In this document: positions 1-7,773 of the stretch, in pieces
How the letters are laid out: every line of letters starts with the position of its first letter
Numbering within the stretch: the stretch's first letter is position 1
Origin: Streptomyces sp. SCSIO 30461
GTDB lineage: Bacteria; Actinomycetota; Actinomycetes; Streptomycetales; Streptomycetaceae
DNA: 64,000 nucleotides
Assembly (NCBI RefSeq): GCF_037023745.1
Contig: NZ_CP146101.1
Span: 5,720,001-5,784,000 of the forward strand
Direction: 5' to 3'
Notes under the pieces: generated by a model
Database searches by the model: none
What the model saw: only the letters and a program-made list of their open reading frames with translations
Told to the model about the DNA's origin: nothing
Made by a program: the position numbers and the translations under genes

Positions 1-2685
1 TACAAGATGGGCGCAGCGGATGTGAAGGCATGGGGCCAGAAGGACGCGCCTACGGACGCGGCCGCGGTCTTCCCCGCGGACGCCGTCCCGGCTGCGCACT
101 CCGGTGACGCTCTCGGTGCCTCGTCCTACACGCGCGCCGACCTCACCTACATGGGCGTCTCCGGACGCTCTGTCAACGCGGTTACTCCTGGCGGGCATGT
201 CGTCACCACCGAGTACGACCGCTTTGGCAATACAGTGAGCGAATTGTCCGCCTCCAACCGGGCCGTCGCACTCGGCGTCAGCGCCGCCGACCGGGCCGCG
301 CAGGCCGATCTCGGCATCGCACAACTCTCTACCGCCGAGCGGGCGACCCTGCTCTCCACCATCTCGGTCTACAACGAAAACGGCATGCGGGCCCTGGAGA
401 AGTTGAGCCCGCTGCGTCGGATCGACCTCACCGCTGATCTGAAGTCCGGGGCCACGACCCTGGTCCCAGCCGGTACCTCGGTGACGGCCCGTTCCTGGAC
501 ACTCAACGAGTACGACGCGGGCCGCCCCACCGACGGCACCGCCAAGGTCAAGGACCAGGTCACCAAGGTCACCACAGGCGCCCAGGTGCGCGAGCACCCC
601 GGTGTCCAGGGCGAGCCCCGCGTAATGCAGACCGTGTACGACTGGGCCAAGGGCCTACCCACCCAGACAAGCAAGGACCCGGGCGGTCTCGCGGTCACCG
701 AGACCACCGAATACGACGCCCAGGGCCGCATCACCAAGCAACGACTGCCCGGCGCCAACGGCACCGACGCCGCAACCCGCGTAACCACCTACTGGTCCGC
801 GACCGGAACGGGAGCCTGCCAAGGCCGCCCAGAGTGGGCCGACCAAGTCTGCTCCGCAGGCCCTGCGGGCGCGATCACCGGAGGCGGCTCCAACCCGGCG
901 CAGCTGCCTACGTCCACCACCGAATACAACTGGTGGGGAGCCCCGGCGAAAGTCTCGGACACTGCCAACAGCGTGACCCGTACCACGACGATCACCTACG
1001 ACAATGCGGGCCGCCCCACCAAAGTGGCTGTCACTGGCGGAATCGGCCAAGCGGTCCCTGAGGTGACCACGGAGTATGACCCGGCCTCAGGTCGTACCCT
1101 CAGGACCGTCTCGCCGAGCGGCGGAGTCATCACCAGGGTCTACGACAAGCTCGGCCGCATAATTTCCTACGCCGATGCCGACACCGGAACGACCGCCACT
1201 GAGTACGACCTGCTCAACAGGCTAGCCAAGGTAACGGACAACGCCCCCTCAACGACCACATACACGTATGACCAGGCCGACGAGCCTCGCGGCCTGCCGA
1301 CTAAGATCAACGACTCCGTGGCTGGAGCGTTCCAAGCGACCTACGACGCCGACGGATTGGTCGACGAGCAACAGCTGCCTGGCGGCTACACCCTCCGGGT
1401 CACCAGGGACACCTCGGGAGCTACTTCGGAGCGCACCTACACCCGTGACAGCGATGCCACCCTGGTCTACTCCGACAGCGTCACGGCAACCATCCACAGC
1501 CAGAACAGCACTCATTCCGGCTGGTCAAACCAGACCTATCGCTATGACGGCGTAGGTCGACTGACCAGCGTCGACGACACTGTCGCCACGGTTTGCACCC
1601 GCCGTACATACGGCTTCGATTCCCGTACCAACCGCACCTCGCGGACGGTTGCCGCCAGCTCCCCGGGCGCCGACTGTCCGGGCTCTGGTGGTACCACGAC
1701 AACTCATCTGTATGACAGCGCTGACCGACTCGTCGACGCGGGCTACACGTACGACGCTTTCGGTCGGACGGTAACCAAGCCGGGCACCACAGCGATCAGC
1801 TACTACGCCAACGATCTCGTCCAGCGTCAGACGACAAGCGGCAAGCGGCAAACCTGGCAGCTCGACGCGGGAATGCGATTCCGCTCGTGGACCGTCGAGA
1901 CCGAGAATTCCGGCACTTGGACCCAGACCAACGCCAAACGCAATCACTACGGCGACGACTCGGATAATCCCCGCTGGATAGAAGAAGACGCCACAGGTGG
2001 CGTGATCACACGCAACGTACAGTCCCTCGAAGGAAACCTGGGTGCCACCACGGGAAAAACTGGGGCCGTGGTCATCGACCTGACGAACATTCACGGAGAC
2101 ATCGCTCTACAGTTGCCGCTCGACACCACGTTCGCGCCGCTCGCGCTGGACTCGGACGAGTACGGCAACGCCCGCACGGGACAGCAAGCCGTTGACCGGT
2201 ACTCCTGGCTGGGGGCAGAGCAGCGTTCAACAGTGGTCACGAGTGACCTCATCCTGATGGGGACACGCCTCTACTCCCCTGGCGAAGGGCGATTCCTGTC
2301 AACCGACCCCATCCCCGGGGGTAATGCCAATGCATACGAATACTGTCACGGAGACCCCATCAACTGCTTCGACCTGAACGGCATGTGGTCGTACAGCGTC
2401 TGGAAGCGTTGGTGGTCGCCCTACATGCACATCTGGGTATATCTGAACAAATCAGAAACCCGATGGGCAGCTGCCGGTGCGGGATCCACCGGACAACTTC
2501 TCGGAGTTATCGAGAAGTGGATGCCAGGCCCACTCAAGCTTCTCGTCGGATACCTGCGTTTGTACGTCTGGTACATCACAACGGTTGCCTCATATGCCGC
2601 CCTCCGCGGCAAATGCCTGAGCCTGCACGCATGGAAGGCGGCCCACTTCTATGGCGCCCCTTCAGCCTGGACAAGGAGATGTTGA
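1..2685 (+). CDS. Rhs/YD-repeat protein, C-terminal part (5' end outside window), candidate polymorphic toxin
   Basis: The open frame is already running at the left edge, so the true start lies upstream; 892 codons are readable from position 7. The protein is made of many tyrosine-aspartate repeats of the form G-R-x-x-x-x-x-Y-D, which build the beta-cocoon shell of Rhs/TcC proteins. The shell ends in the usual core-closing block (residues about 750-792: RFLSTDP, then YEYCHGDPINCFDLNG). The classical DPxGxxGG cleavage motif is altered here to DPIPGGN. The last 100 residues, starting at MWSYSVWKRWW, leave the repeat pattern. They are rich in Trp, Tyr and hydrophobic residues and could be a membrane-active effector tip. 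Rhs proteins of this type are usually secreted or delivered to competitors, but the mechanism in Streptomyces is not established. The family call is firm; the toxin role is inference from architecture and from the small gene just behind it. Confidence 0.85.
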   Translation, partial: YKMGAADVKAWGQKDAPTDAAAVFPADAVPAAHSGDALGASSYTRADLTYMGVSGRSVNAVTPGGHVVTTEYDRFGNTVSELSASNRAVALGVSAADRAAQADLGIAQLSTAERATLLSTISVYNENGMRALEKLSPLRRIDLTADLKSGATTLVPAGTSVTARSWTLNEYDAGRPTDGTAKVKDQVTKVTTGAQVREHPGVQGEPRVMQTVYDWAKGLPTQTSKDPGGLAVTETTEYDAQGRITKQRLPGANGTDAATRVTTYWSATGTGACQGRPEWADQVCSAGPAGAITGGGSNPAQLPTSTTEYNWWGAPAKVSDTANSVTRTTTITYDNAGRPTKVAVTGGIGQAVPEVTTEYDPASGRTLRTVSPSGGVITRVYDKLGRIISYADADTGTTATEYDLLNRLAKVTDNAPSTTTYTYDQADEPRGLPTKINDSVAGAFQATYDADGLVDEQQLPGGYTLRVTRDTSGATSERTYTRDSDATLVYSDSVTATIHSQNSTHSGWSNQTYRYDGVGRLTSVDDTVATVCTRRTYGFDSRTNRTSRTVAASSPGADCPGSGGTTTTHLYDSADRLVDAGYTYDAFGRTVTKPGTTAISYYANDLVQRQTTSGKRQTWQLDAGMRFRSWTVETENSGTWTQTNAKRNHYGDDSDNPRWIEEDATGGVITRNVQSLEGNLGATTGKTGAVVIDLTNIHGDIALQLPLDTTFAPLALDSDEYGNARTGQQAVDRYSWLGAEQRSTVVTSDLILMGTRLYSPGEGRFLSTDPIPGGNANAYEYCHGDPINCFDLNGMWSYSVWKRWWSPYMHIWVYLNKSETRWAAAGAGSTGQLLGVIEKWMPGPLKLLVGYLRLYVWYITTVASYAALRGKCLSLHAWKAAHFYGAPSAWTRRC

Positions 2686-2687
2686 GC

Positions 2688-2873
2688 ATGTCACAGCAAA
2701 ATCAACCAAAGGTACAGAAAGCCGCCTTTGTGGGAGAACTCGCATTTGCCGGAATTCTAGGAATTCTGGCGATCTCGCTCATCGTGAAGAGCGACTGGCT
2801 GGCAGTGGTTCCTGCCATTGGCTGTCTGTCATTCCTCGTCGATGCTAGGCGCAGAAAGCGCAGCTGGAACTGA
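2688..2873 (+). CDS. small two-helix membrane protein behind Rhs, candidate immunity protein
   Basis: A 61-residue protein begins with MSQQNQPKVQKAAF two bases after the Rhs stop. An AAGGAG ribosome site nine bases upstream supports this ATG over the one at 2679. The protein has two hydrophobic stretches (about residues 13-32 and 36-50) separated by KSDW, and a basic tail RRRKRSWN. It therefore looks like a two-pass inner-membrane protein with a positive cytoplasmic end. Its position directly after an Rhs C-terminal tip, with translational coupling, is the standard place for a cognate immunity gene, and a membrane location would fit a membrane-acting toxin. No homologous family was recognised, so the immunity role is inferred from context. 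Confidence 0.6.
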   Translation: MSQQNQPKVQKAAFVGELAFAGILGILAISLIVKSDWLAVVPAIGCLSFLVDARRRKRSWN

Positions 2874-2881
2874 ATAAACCT

Positions 2882-3052
2882 CTGGCCCGTGAGCGGGAGG
2901 AATGTCTTCGGCTTGTGGATCTTGGGATAGGTAACACGGAAGCCTGCTGGATCGTCGGCATCAATCGCCGCACCGGCACGCGGTGGCTCTACGGCCGGCA
3001 GGCATCCGGAAAGAAGCAGGCGTACGCGCCCATCGCCGACACGGGTGTCGGT
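2882..3052 (+). pseudogene. IS30-family transposase N-terminal relic
   Basis: Read in the frame of position 2882, the sequence gives LAREREECLRLVDLG followed by GINRRTGTRWLYGR and YAPI. This matches the N-terminal helix-turn-helix region of actinobacterial IS30 transposases (V-G-x-N-R-R-T-G-x-R-W pattern). The match ends at about 3050 where an unrelated IS21-like block begins. No start codon, catalytic DDE domain or terminal repeat belonging to IS30 is left. It is a dead fragment. Confidence 0.65.
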
Positions 3053-3443
3053 GGCCAGTTAGATTTCCCCGCCCACGGCCACCTGACGGGGAGTCATCTG
3101 GCCGCGAGAAATATCACCGTCAGTGACGAAGATCAGCATCTGGGCCGCTCCAGCTCGACCTCCGCCCGGATGGCCTGTCTCTCGCCGTCGGGCGGGCCCT
3201 GTGAGGCCGGGCGCCGGCCTCACAGGGCCCGGTTCCGTGCGGCTCTGGCCGGCCGCCGCCCAAGGCCCATCGGGGCCAGTTGCCGGAGGCATGCGAGCCG
3301 CCCCGGCGATGACATTCCATGACCGGCGCGCGGCAGGTGGGGAATCTAACTGGCCGCCAGTGGGGGCCGTCAGTGGGGAGTTGCTGGCCGTACGTGGGGA
3401 AAAGATCTTGGCCGCTGTCAGTAATGCGCGACTTCGTGTCGCA
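3053..3443. mobile_element. decayed IS21-like end fragments with internal inverted repeat
   Basis: The block has no credible gene. It carries an imperfect inverted repeat, GGCCAGTTAGATTTCCCC at 3053-3070 and its near complement at 3337-3355. It also has several short repeats of the TGGCCG and GTGGGG type near the right edge, and ends at about 3420-3443 with TGCGCGACTTCGTGTCGCA. Repeated short motifs near both ends and TG...CA termini are typical of IS21-family elements. The right edge coincides with the point where an IS5-type transposase gene is cut, consistent with insertion followed by loss of the interior. The family assignment is tentative. Confidence 0.4.
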
Positions 3444-3445
3444 CG

Positions 3446-3508
3446 GATCAACGCCCACTGCTCGTCCGATAAGTCGCTGGGGTACGGCTTTCTCTCCATG
3501 ACCCGCAT
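3446..3508 (-). pseudogene. IS5-family transposase N-terminal stub
   Basis: On the minus strand the first 21 codons read MRVMERKPYPSDLSDEQWAL and Ile, the standard opening of a large group of Streptomyces IS5-family transposases. Homology stops abruptly after this point, where the IS21-like block starts. The rest of the transposase is absent. It is a remnant created by insertion or deletion. Confidence 0.65.
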
Positions 3509-3786
3509 CTCAACATGGACATGCCCATTACATGGCCCGCGCAGCCATCAGTACCACGATCGAGCGACCACGAACCAGGGAAGATCGGACTTAACGTCCC
3601 CTCACGGCAGATGAAACGCTCCCCGTGCCGGGGCACCGAGCAGTGCCCGGCGGTCGCGCGTCCCGCTACCACGAACGCGCCAACTCTGGGTGAGCCGACG
3701 GGAAAGGAGAACATCCGCCGATAGCTCCCCAGCCCACCGGCGTTGCTGCCGGTCCTCCCCCGAACACGTATGACCGAAGGAAGTTG

Positions 3787-3970
3787 ATGACGAACACGAC
3801 CGTCGAGCCGACGAGGCGACCCGCCTGCGGAACAAGGTGGTGGACGAGCTGTGCGCGGACCTCTTCACCGGAGATCGAAGCCGTGATGCGAAAGGTGCCC
3901 CGTCGCGAGTTCACCTCCGACACGTCGCTGGACAAGGCGTACAAGACGTACGCCGCCCACGCTCCCCGCC
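3787..3970 (+). pseudogene. relic of an FxLD-system methyltransferase N-terminus (frameshifted)
   Basis: The ATG at 3787 is preceded by an AAGGAAG ribosome site and gives MTNTTVEP. A second frame then gives ADEATRLRNKVVDELCAD, and the first frame resumes with SPEIEAVMRKVPRREF and TSDTSLDKAYKTY. Put together, this is the N-terminal segment of protein-L-isoaspartate-type O-methyltransferases of the FxLD class, which accompany FxLD peptides in actinobacteria. Two frameshifts break the segment, and no SAM-binding motif (GxGxG) follows. It is a broken, truncated copy. No FxLD precursor peptide was seen nearby. Confidence 0.5.
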
Positions 3971-4164
3971 GTCTCCGTGAGGATGAACACCGGCTTCGCC
4001 AGGGCGCACGCGACCTGATCGACGGCTTCTCCCGGCGAAGGCGCGAAGGGTCGACTTCCCGACTCCGCCGCGCCTTCGCCGGGAGAAGCCACCCGAGCGC
4101 CAGCCAAGCCCTCCACTGCGGGAAGCCGACGACCGTTGTCGGTGCGGGATCGTACCCTCTATGA

Positions 4165-4338
4165 ATGCTCTCCCCCTCCCGGCCTCACGGAAGGCTGCGA
4201 CCTGCCGCTGCGCGGATCAACGCGGCCATCCGCCGGCTCATGGAGGAGCCCGACAGCCCCAGCCGCGCGGCGGAGTACCAACGACTCCTGGTCGAGTGGG
4301 AGAGAGCGACACGGGCCAACTTGGTCCAAGCCGCGTGA
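4165..4338 (+). CDS. small conserved-looking hypothetical protein
   Basis: A 57-residue frame starts MLSPSRPHGRLRP and continues RINAAIRRLMEEP, SRAAEYQRLLVEWERA, ending NLVQAA. It is helical, charged and has normal high-GC third-position usage. I recall similar short proteins in Streptomyces genomes, but no function is known to me. No clear ribosome site precedes the ATG, so the true start could lie elsewhere or the gene could be a fragment. It lies between the methyltransferase relic and phage relics. Confidence 0.45.
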   Translation: MLSPSRPHGRLRPAAARINAAIRRLMEEPDSPSRAAEYQRLLVEWERATRANLVQAA

Positions 4339-4375
4339 CGCACGAGCGCCCAAGGTCTTCCGGCGGGGCGCTCGG

Positions 4376-4561
4376 TTATTCTCCGAACCGAGCAGCGTCA
4401 GTACGGAGGCCGTCTGTATCGTCGTGTTCTTCGCCGACTGGGAGTGGCCGACGGCCGTCCCCCAGGTCCTCGCTGTAGATGACCGCGGAGACCGCGCTGT
4501 CGTAGGCATCGTTGAGGCCGTTGCCGCTTGTACCGAGCATGTTCTCCCAGTCAATTCCCAT
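4376..4561 (-). CDS. small acidic hypothetical protein, probably prophage-derived
   Basis: A 61-residue minus-strand frame starts MGIDWENMLG and continues through LNDAYDSAVSAVIYSEDLG to an acidic tail. It lies directly downstream of the phage portal relic on the same strand, where head-morphogenesis genes are expected. Codon usage is coherent, but no strong ribosome site is visible. The function is unknown. It may be the only uninterrupted survivor of the phage head block. Confidence 0.4.
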   Translation of the reverse strand: MGIDWENMLGTSGNGLNDAYDSAVSAVIYSEDLGDGRRPLPVGEEHDDTDGLRTDAARFGE

Positions 4562-4571
4562 GACTACGAGG

Positions 4572-5370
4572 CTAGACCGTATGGAGAGCCGGCGTCTCGC
4601 TCGCAAGTTGGCGGTCCACGGCGACCGCCGCCGCCCCCTCTGCGGGTATTGCGTCCGAGCCAGCATGAGCCTCCTGGACTGCGGCCGCCGCTGCGCTCGA
4701 CCGGGCGTTCGGCGTGATAGCGCCCTCTTCATCGACGGCCACTGCCGCCGGTCCCGGTGCCGAGTCGGGTGTGCCCTCACGTGCCTCGGCCACGGCTTGC
4801 GCTGCCGCACCGTCCCCAGTTGGCTGTCCGGGCTGCTGCGGTGAGTTGGGGCCCTGCGTGGCCCCGGGGTCTCCGACCGGCTCCGGGCCGCTGGAGATGC
4901 CCAGTGCTGCAGTGTCGCCGGGGAGGAGCGGTACGGGTGCCTTCTGCGGGGAGATCCACAGGGCGCGAGCGTGGGGGTTGGCGTCGGAGCGACTCCGGCG
5001 AGCTTGCGGTTTCGTCGACGTTGATCAGCCCGGCATTTCACTCCTCGCGTGCTTCGGCGCGGCGCCTGCGCCTGGGCAGCTCCAGCACTTCGGCGGTCGA
5101 CGTGTCGTAGCGGAGCCTCATGTCGTTACCGGCGTCCTTCTCGAACGCGTGGGCGATGAGCTTCAGGTGTCCGAGCTCTGTGTGCAGCCAGAAGCCGAGT
5201 TCTTCCTGCTCCGCGTCGTCGAATGTGGGACCGGAGGCGTTGTCGGTGACGGACTCGGGCACGCCGAATGCGGCGAGGATTTCCAGCTTCGCGTTGGCGG
5301 AGGCGTGCTCGTAGTTCATGTCGCGCTGCCCACCCACCGGAATGGTGGACGGGCCGTGGATCGCTCGTGA
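4572..5370 (-). pseudogene. phage portal protein C-terminal relic (in-frame stop plus frameshift)
   Basis: Reading leftward from about 5370, the frame gives TIPVGGQRDMNYEHAS, then LEILAAFGVPESVTDNASG, HLKLIAHAF and LRYDTSTAEVLEL. This is the pattern of the C-terminal half of actinophage portal proteins (AFGVPES, YDTSTVEVLE). An in-frame TGA at 5038-5040 interrupts the frame between AEAREE and NAGLINVDE. A frameshift near 4970 moves the continuation to another frame (WISPQKAPVPLLPGD), which runs through a proline-, glycine- and alanine-rich tail to 4572. The N-terminal half is absent. It is clear evidence of a decayed prophage. Confidence 0.6.
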
Positions 5371-5404
5371 GGCGAGTTCAGGTGTCTGAGCAGGGGTTCA
5401 TGGC

Positions 5405-5560
5405 TGGCCTGGCCCGTCGTAGTAGCCCGGTCGGGCCAGCGAGACTGAGTTGAAGTAGTAGCCCTGCTCGTCTTCTGGGTCGTCGCCGCCTACAACTGCG
5501 ACCGACCTGTCGAGGCAGAGTCGATCGCCAGTGCGGCCCTCAGCGCCGTACGGGGCAAAG
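5405..5560 (-). pseudogene. unidentified protein fragment, probably phage-derived
   Basis: Minus-strand frame with coherent codon use, no start codon. It reads CFAPYGAEGRTGDRL, then SVAVVGGDDPEDEQGYYF and SLARPGYYDGPGQP before a stop. It has the look of the C-terminus of a real protein but no family was recognised. It sits immediately upstream of the portal relic on the same strand. Confidence 0.3.
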
Positions 5561-5613
5561 CATCACCGCGTGTGGAAGCACTCGTCCTACGCCCGCCGCG
5601 CCCGAGCCCGCTC

Positions 5614-5808
5614 TCATCTCGGGGACGAGCGTTGCTGGTCCGATCTTGACCAGGCCGCCTCGAAGGCGTCCGTGCGAACCCGATACCACGGCTCGTCCCA
5701 ACCTCGTTCGACCGATCCGGGCGATGCGCTACGACTCATCGTGAGAGTGTCTCCGGGCGGCTTCGCGAACTCAACCAGGTTCCTCAGCCGTGCTGCTTCC
5801 CGCGACAT
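5614..5808 (-). CDS. short hypothetical protein
   Basis: A 64-residue minus-strand frame starts MSREAARLRNLVEF and contains WDEPWYRVRTDAFEAAW before a polar end. The aromatic, charged segment and its codon use suggest real coding sequence. No ribosome site is evident at the ATG, so it may be a fragment of a longer gene. No function is assigned. The strong hairpin at 5851-5890 lies just upstream of its start. Confidence 0.35.
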   Translation of the reverse strand: MSREAARLRNLVEFAKPPGDTLTMSRSASPGSVERGWDEPWYRVRTDAFEAAWSRSDQQRSSPR

Positions 5809-5850
5809 AGCTGGGGACGTTCATCCGTACGCGACTGGGGATCAGAGGGG

Positions 5851-5890
5851 TCGGGTGGCCCGGGGGTGAGATTCCCCCGGGCCACCCGAC
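5851..5890. terminator. long GC-rich hairpin
   Basis: GTCGGGTGGCCCGGGGG (5851-5867) pairs with its complement at 5875-5890 apart from one bulged G, with a seven-base loop TGAGATT. There is no T-run. Such stems act as terminators in GC-rich genomes. It lies between the short minus-strand ORF and the plus-strand GyrB-like fragment, so it could serve either strand. Confidence 0.6.
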
Positions 5891-5939
5891 CATCAGAGGT
5901 CGTACGCTGACACCCCTCGACGAACAGGGCAGGCCCAGG

Positions 5940-6293
5940 TTGGGCTACTACGGCTCCATACTCGGCGGGGAACGGTGGCTGAGTGCCGCGGCGGCGGCCG
6001 TAAGCTCACGCGCGGTCGTCGAGGTATGGCGAGAGGGCCGTGGCTTTCGCCAGGAACTCCTCCATCTGCGGCCTGCCGCGGCGCCCGAAGAGTTCCAAGC
6101 CCCGCCGGACTGCGGAACTCGGGTGTCCTTCGAGTTGGACCCGGCCTACTTCAGTGCAGGCTCGGCCATCACCCGCGACCTGGGTTCGCTGGACCTTCAT
6201 GGTCCCGACTGCGCTGAGCGCGCCGGACAGGGATACGCGACTTTCCGGGACCATCGGGACGGCGGCGCTGGGACCGAATGCCGTCGCTGGTAG
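5940..6293 (+). pseudogene. GyrB-like GHKL ATPase fragment
   Basis: The 117-codon frame contains GGERWLSAAAAAVSSRAVVE, VWREGRGFRQEL, APPDCGTRVSFELDPAYF and DLGSLDLHGPDC. This resembles the middle of the GyrB/ParE/Hsp90-type ATPase fold, where V-x-x-x-R-x-G and GTxVxFxxD elements follow the ATP lid. It matches short GyrB-like proteins seen in actinobacteria. The N-terminal ATP-binding half (Bergerat motifs with the catalytic Glu and DxGxG) is absent. The start used here, GGGCTACTAC..., is weak. I treat it as a truncated remnant rather than a working gene. Confidence 0.5.
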
Positions 6294-6350
6294 ACCGTCG
6301 GCCGACCTGGCGCATGGACGGCTCTCCAGTTCGGCTGACGCTTCGCAGGG

Positions 6351-6662
6351 TCAGCCGGATCGCAGCTCGATCTGCTGACGGGCGGCTGTCCAGACCACTT
6401 CGAACTCTTCTGCCGACAGCCAGCGGGGATCATGCCCTTCCCACTCCTGGAAGGGCAATTCTGCGGTCAGCCCGTACTTGGCCTCGTACTCCTCCAGCCG
6501 TCCGGCACCCTGAGCGCGCTGCCACTCGTCGAGCGACGCCGCCGCGAGCGGAGTCAGTTCAGGCTCTTGCAGCTCGACCTGCCGGATCACTCGTCCGTCG
6601 GCATCGAGCTCGAAGTAGAACCAGATACCCTCTTCGTCCCAGTAACAGCAGGGCCACCTCAT
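6351..6662 (-). CDS. hypothetical protein, about 103 residues
   Basis: The ATG at 6662 gives MRWPCCYWDEEGIWFYFELD followed by GRVIRQVELQ, a leucine- and glutamate-rich middle and EFEVVWTAARQQIELRSG. The alternating aromatic and acidic start looks like a beta-rich fold, as in small actinobacterial immunity- or adaptor-like proteins. No family is named with confidence. A GTG one codon upstream is an alternative start. It is divergent from the gene at 6777, and a perfect 11-bp inverted repeat lies between the two starts. Confidence 0.55.
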   Translation of the reverse strand: MRWPCCYWDEEGIWFYFELDADGRVIRQVELQEPELTPLAAASLDEWQRAQGAGRLEEYEAKYGLTAELPFQEWEGHDPRWLSAEEFEVVWTAARQQIELRSG

Positions 6663-6701
6663 CACCCAGCCACTGCAGGCCGCGCCTGTGACAAGGGCCG
6701 A

Positions 6702-6739
6702 TCGTGCTCCGCTCCGGCGCCTGCAAGGGCGGAGCACGA
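6702..6739. promoter_or_regulatory. perfect 11-bp inverted repeat between divergent genes
   Basis: TCGTGCTCCGC (6702-6712) is repeated as its exact complement at 6729-6739 with a 16-base spacer. It lies between the starts of two divergent hypothetical genes (6662 minus and 6777 plus). This is where an operator or a bidirectional control hairpin would be expected, since neither gene ends here. No regulator is assigned. Confidence 0.35.
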
Positions 6740-6776
6740 CGGGCGACCCGAGTGGACTGCAGGGCATCATGGGGTC

Positions 6777-7154
6777 ATGCCGATCGTGCCTGTTGCTCCG
6801 CGACCATTGAACCCAGCCGAGAGGGCAGTGCTGGAACACGTTCTGGCCAGCGACTTCACTGGTTCATCGGAGCTTCGGAGTCAGATCGGTTCGGCGGAAG
6901 TCGTCGCCGCTTGGGCGCCCGGATCGGTGAGCATCGACCTGAGAGTCCTCGAACCCGTGCGACGAGCGTCGCTGGGCGCCGACATCGTCCCCGTGGACGC
7001 GCAGGTGCTCGATGAGCAGGGTCAGTACATCGGCGAGCTACTCGTGTGGGTCGAGGACGGTGCCCTGGCCGGCCTCGAATACGCCTGGATCACCGACAAG
7101 ATGCCCATTGCCCTACCGCCCGTCGAGAGGATTCGGCTCACGTCCTGTCCGTGA
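6777..7154 (+). CDS. conserved hypothetical protein, 125 residues
   Basis: Starts MPIVPVAPRPLNPAERAVLE and continues VLASDFTGSSELRSQI, PGSVSIDLRV, VPVDAQVLDEQGQYIGELLV and LAGLEYAWITDKMP. This alpha-then-beta layout matches a family of about 125-residue proteins I have seen repeatedly in Streptomyces, often near toxin or NUDIX-type genes. The biochemical role is unknown to me. The length looks complete. It is convergent with the DUF6262 gene, whose stop at 7138 overlaps its 3' end. Confidence 0.65.
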   Translation: MPIVPVAPRPLNPAERAVLEHVLASDFTGSSELRSQIGSAEVVAAWAPGSVSIDLRVLEPVRRASLGADIVPVDAQVLDEQGQYIGELLVWVEDGALAGLEYAWITDKMPIALPPVERIRLTSCP

Positions 7155-7773
7155 CCGGCGACGATGCACGGCCGGACGTTGTCGGCCGATTCCCTGCCAT
7201 TGGCTCGGCGATCTGGGCCTCAAGATCGGCGACGCGGCGGTCTTGGAAGCGGAGGTTGGAGCGGGCGGCCTTGAGGCGTTCGTCGAGGGTGCGGTTGTCG
7301 GTGGTGAGCTGACGGACGCGCTGTTTGAGGGTGGTGTTCTCGGTGGTGATGCGCTGGATGGCGCCCTCGGTCCATTCGGCTTGCAAGTCGCGCATCTGGC
7401 CCAGGAGTTCGCCGATCCGGGTGCGCTGGGAGAGGACCTCGGTGTGGGCGGCCTTGAGGGCGTCCTCGACGTTCAGGGCGCGTTCGCGCCAAGTCGCCTC
7501 GCGCTCTTCGTCCTGCTCGGCAAGCGTCCGGGTCCGGCGTTCGCCAGCCTCGGCCATGGCTGCGGCGACCGCTGCTCTGGCCTCGGCGTTGTCGTAGAGG
7601 AAGGTGCGTGAGACGTCCGCTCGGCGGGCCACAGCGGCAACACTGACCTGGGCTTTCTCGCGTCGGAGACGGGCGATGGCCTGGTGGATGCGCTCGACGG
7701 CGGCTTCGGTCTTGCGGCGGCGGGCGGCCAAGGCCGCCGCGGTGCGGGGTTCGGGCACGGGGACGGTGTTCAT
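7138..7773 (-). CDS. DUF6262-type coiled-coil protein, partner of a tyrosine recombinase
   Basis: The 211-residue protein has an N-terminal helix-turn-helix-like part (AVARRADVSRTFLYDNAEAR) and a long coiled coil (residues about 85-190, with LKQRVRQLTTDNRTLDERLK). This is the layout of DUF6262/TnpC-like accessory proteins encoded after pairs of tyrosine recombinases in Tn554-like elements. Its start at 7773 overlaps the stop of the preceding recombinase remnant (ATGA at 7770-7773), as expected for one transcript. The recombinase itself is truncated, so this gene is probably an orphan survivor. The family is recognised from layout and context. Confidence 0.65.
   Translation of the reverse strand: MNTVPVPEPRTAAALAARRRKTEAAVERIHQAIARLRREKAQVSVAAVARRADVSRTFLYDNAEARAAVAAAMAEAGERRTRTLAEQDEEREATWRERALNVEDALKAAHTEVLSQRTRIGELLGQMRDLQAEWTEGAIQRITTENTTLKQRVRQLTTDNRTLDERLKAARSNLRFQDRRVADLEAQIAEPMAGNRPTTSGRASSPVTDRT

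Noticed and set aside
3059..3458. Minus-strand frames of 112-149 codons between 3059 and 3508
   Set aside because: Only the first 21 codons of the longer frame match a transposase. The rest is non-coding IS-end sequence with poor codon use.
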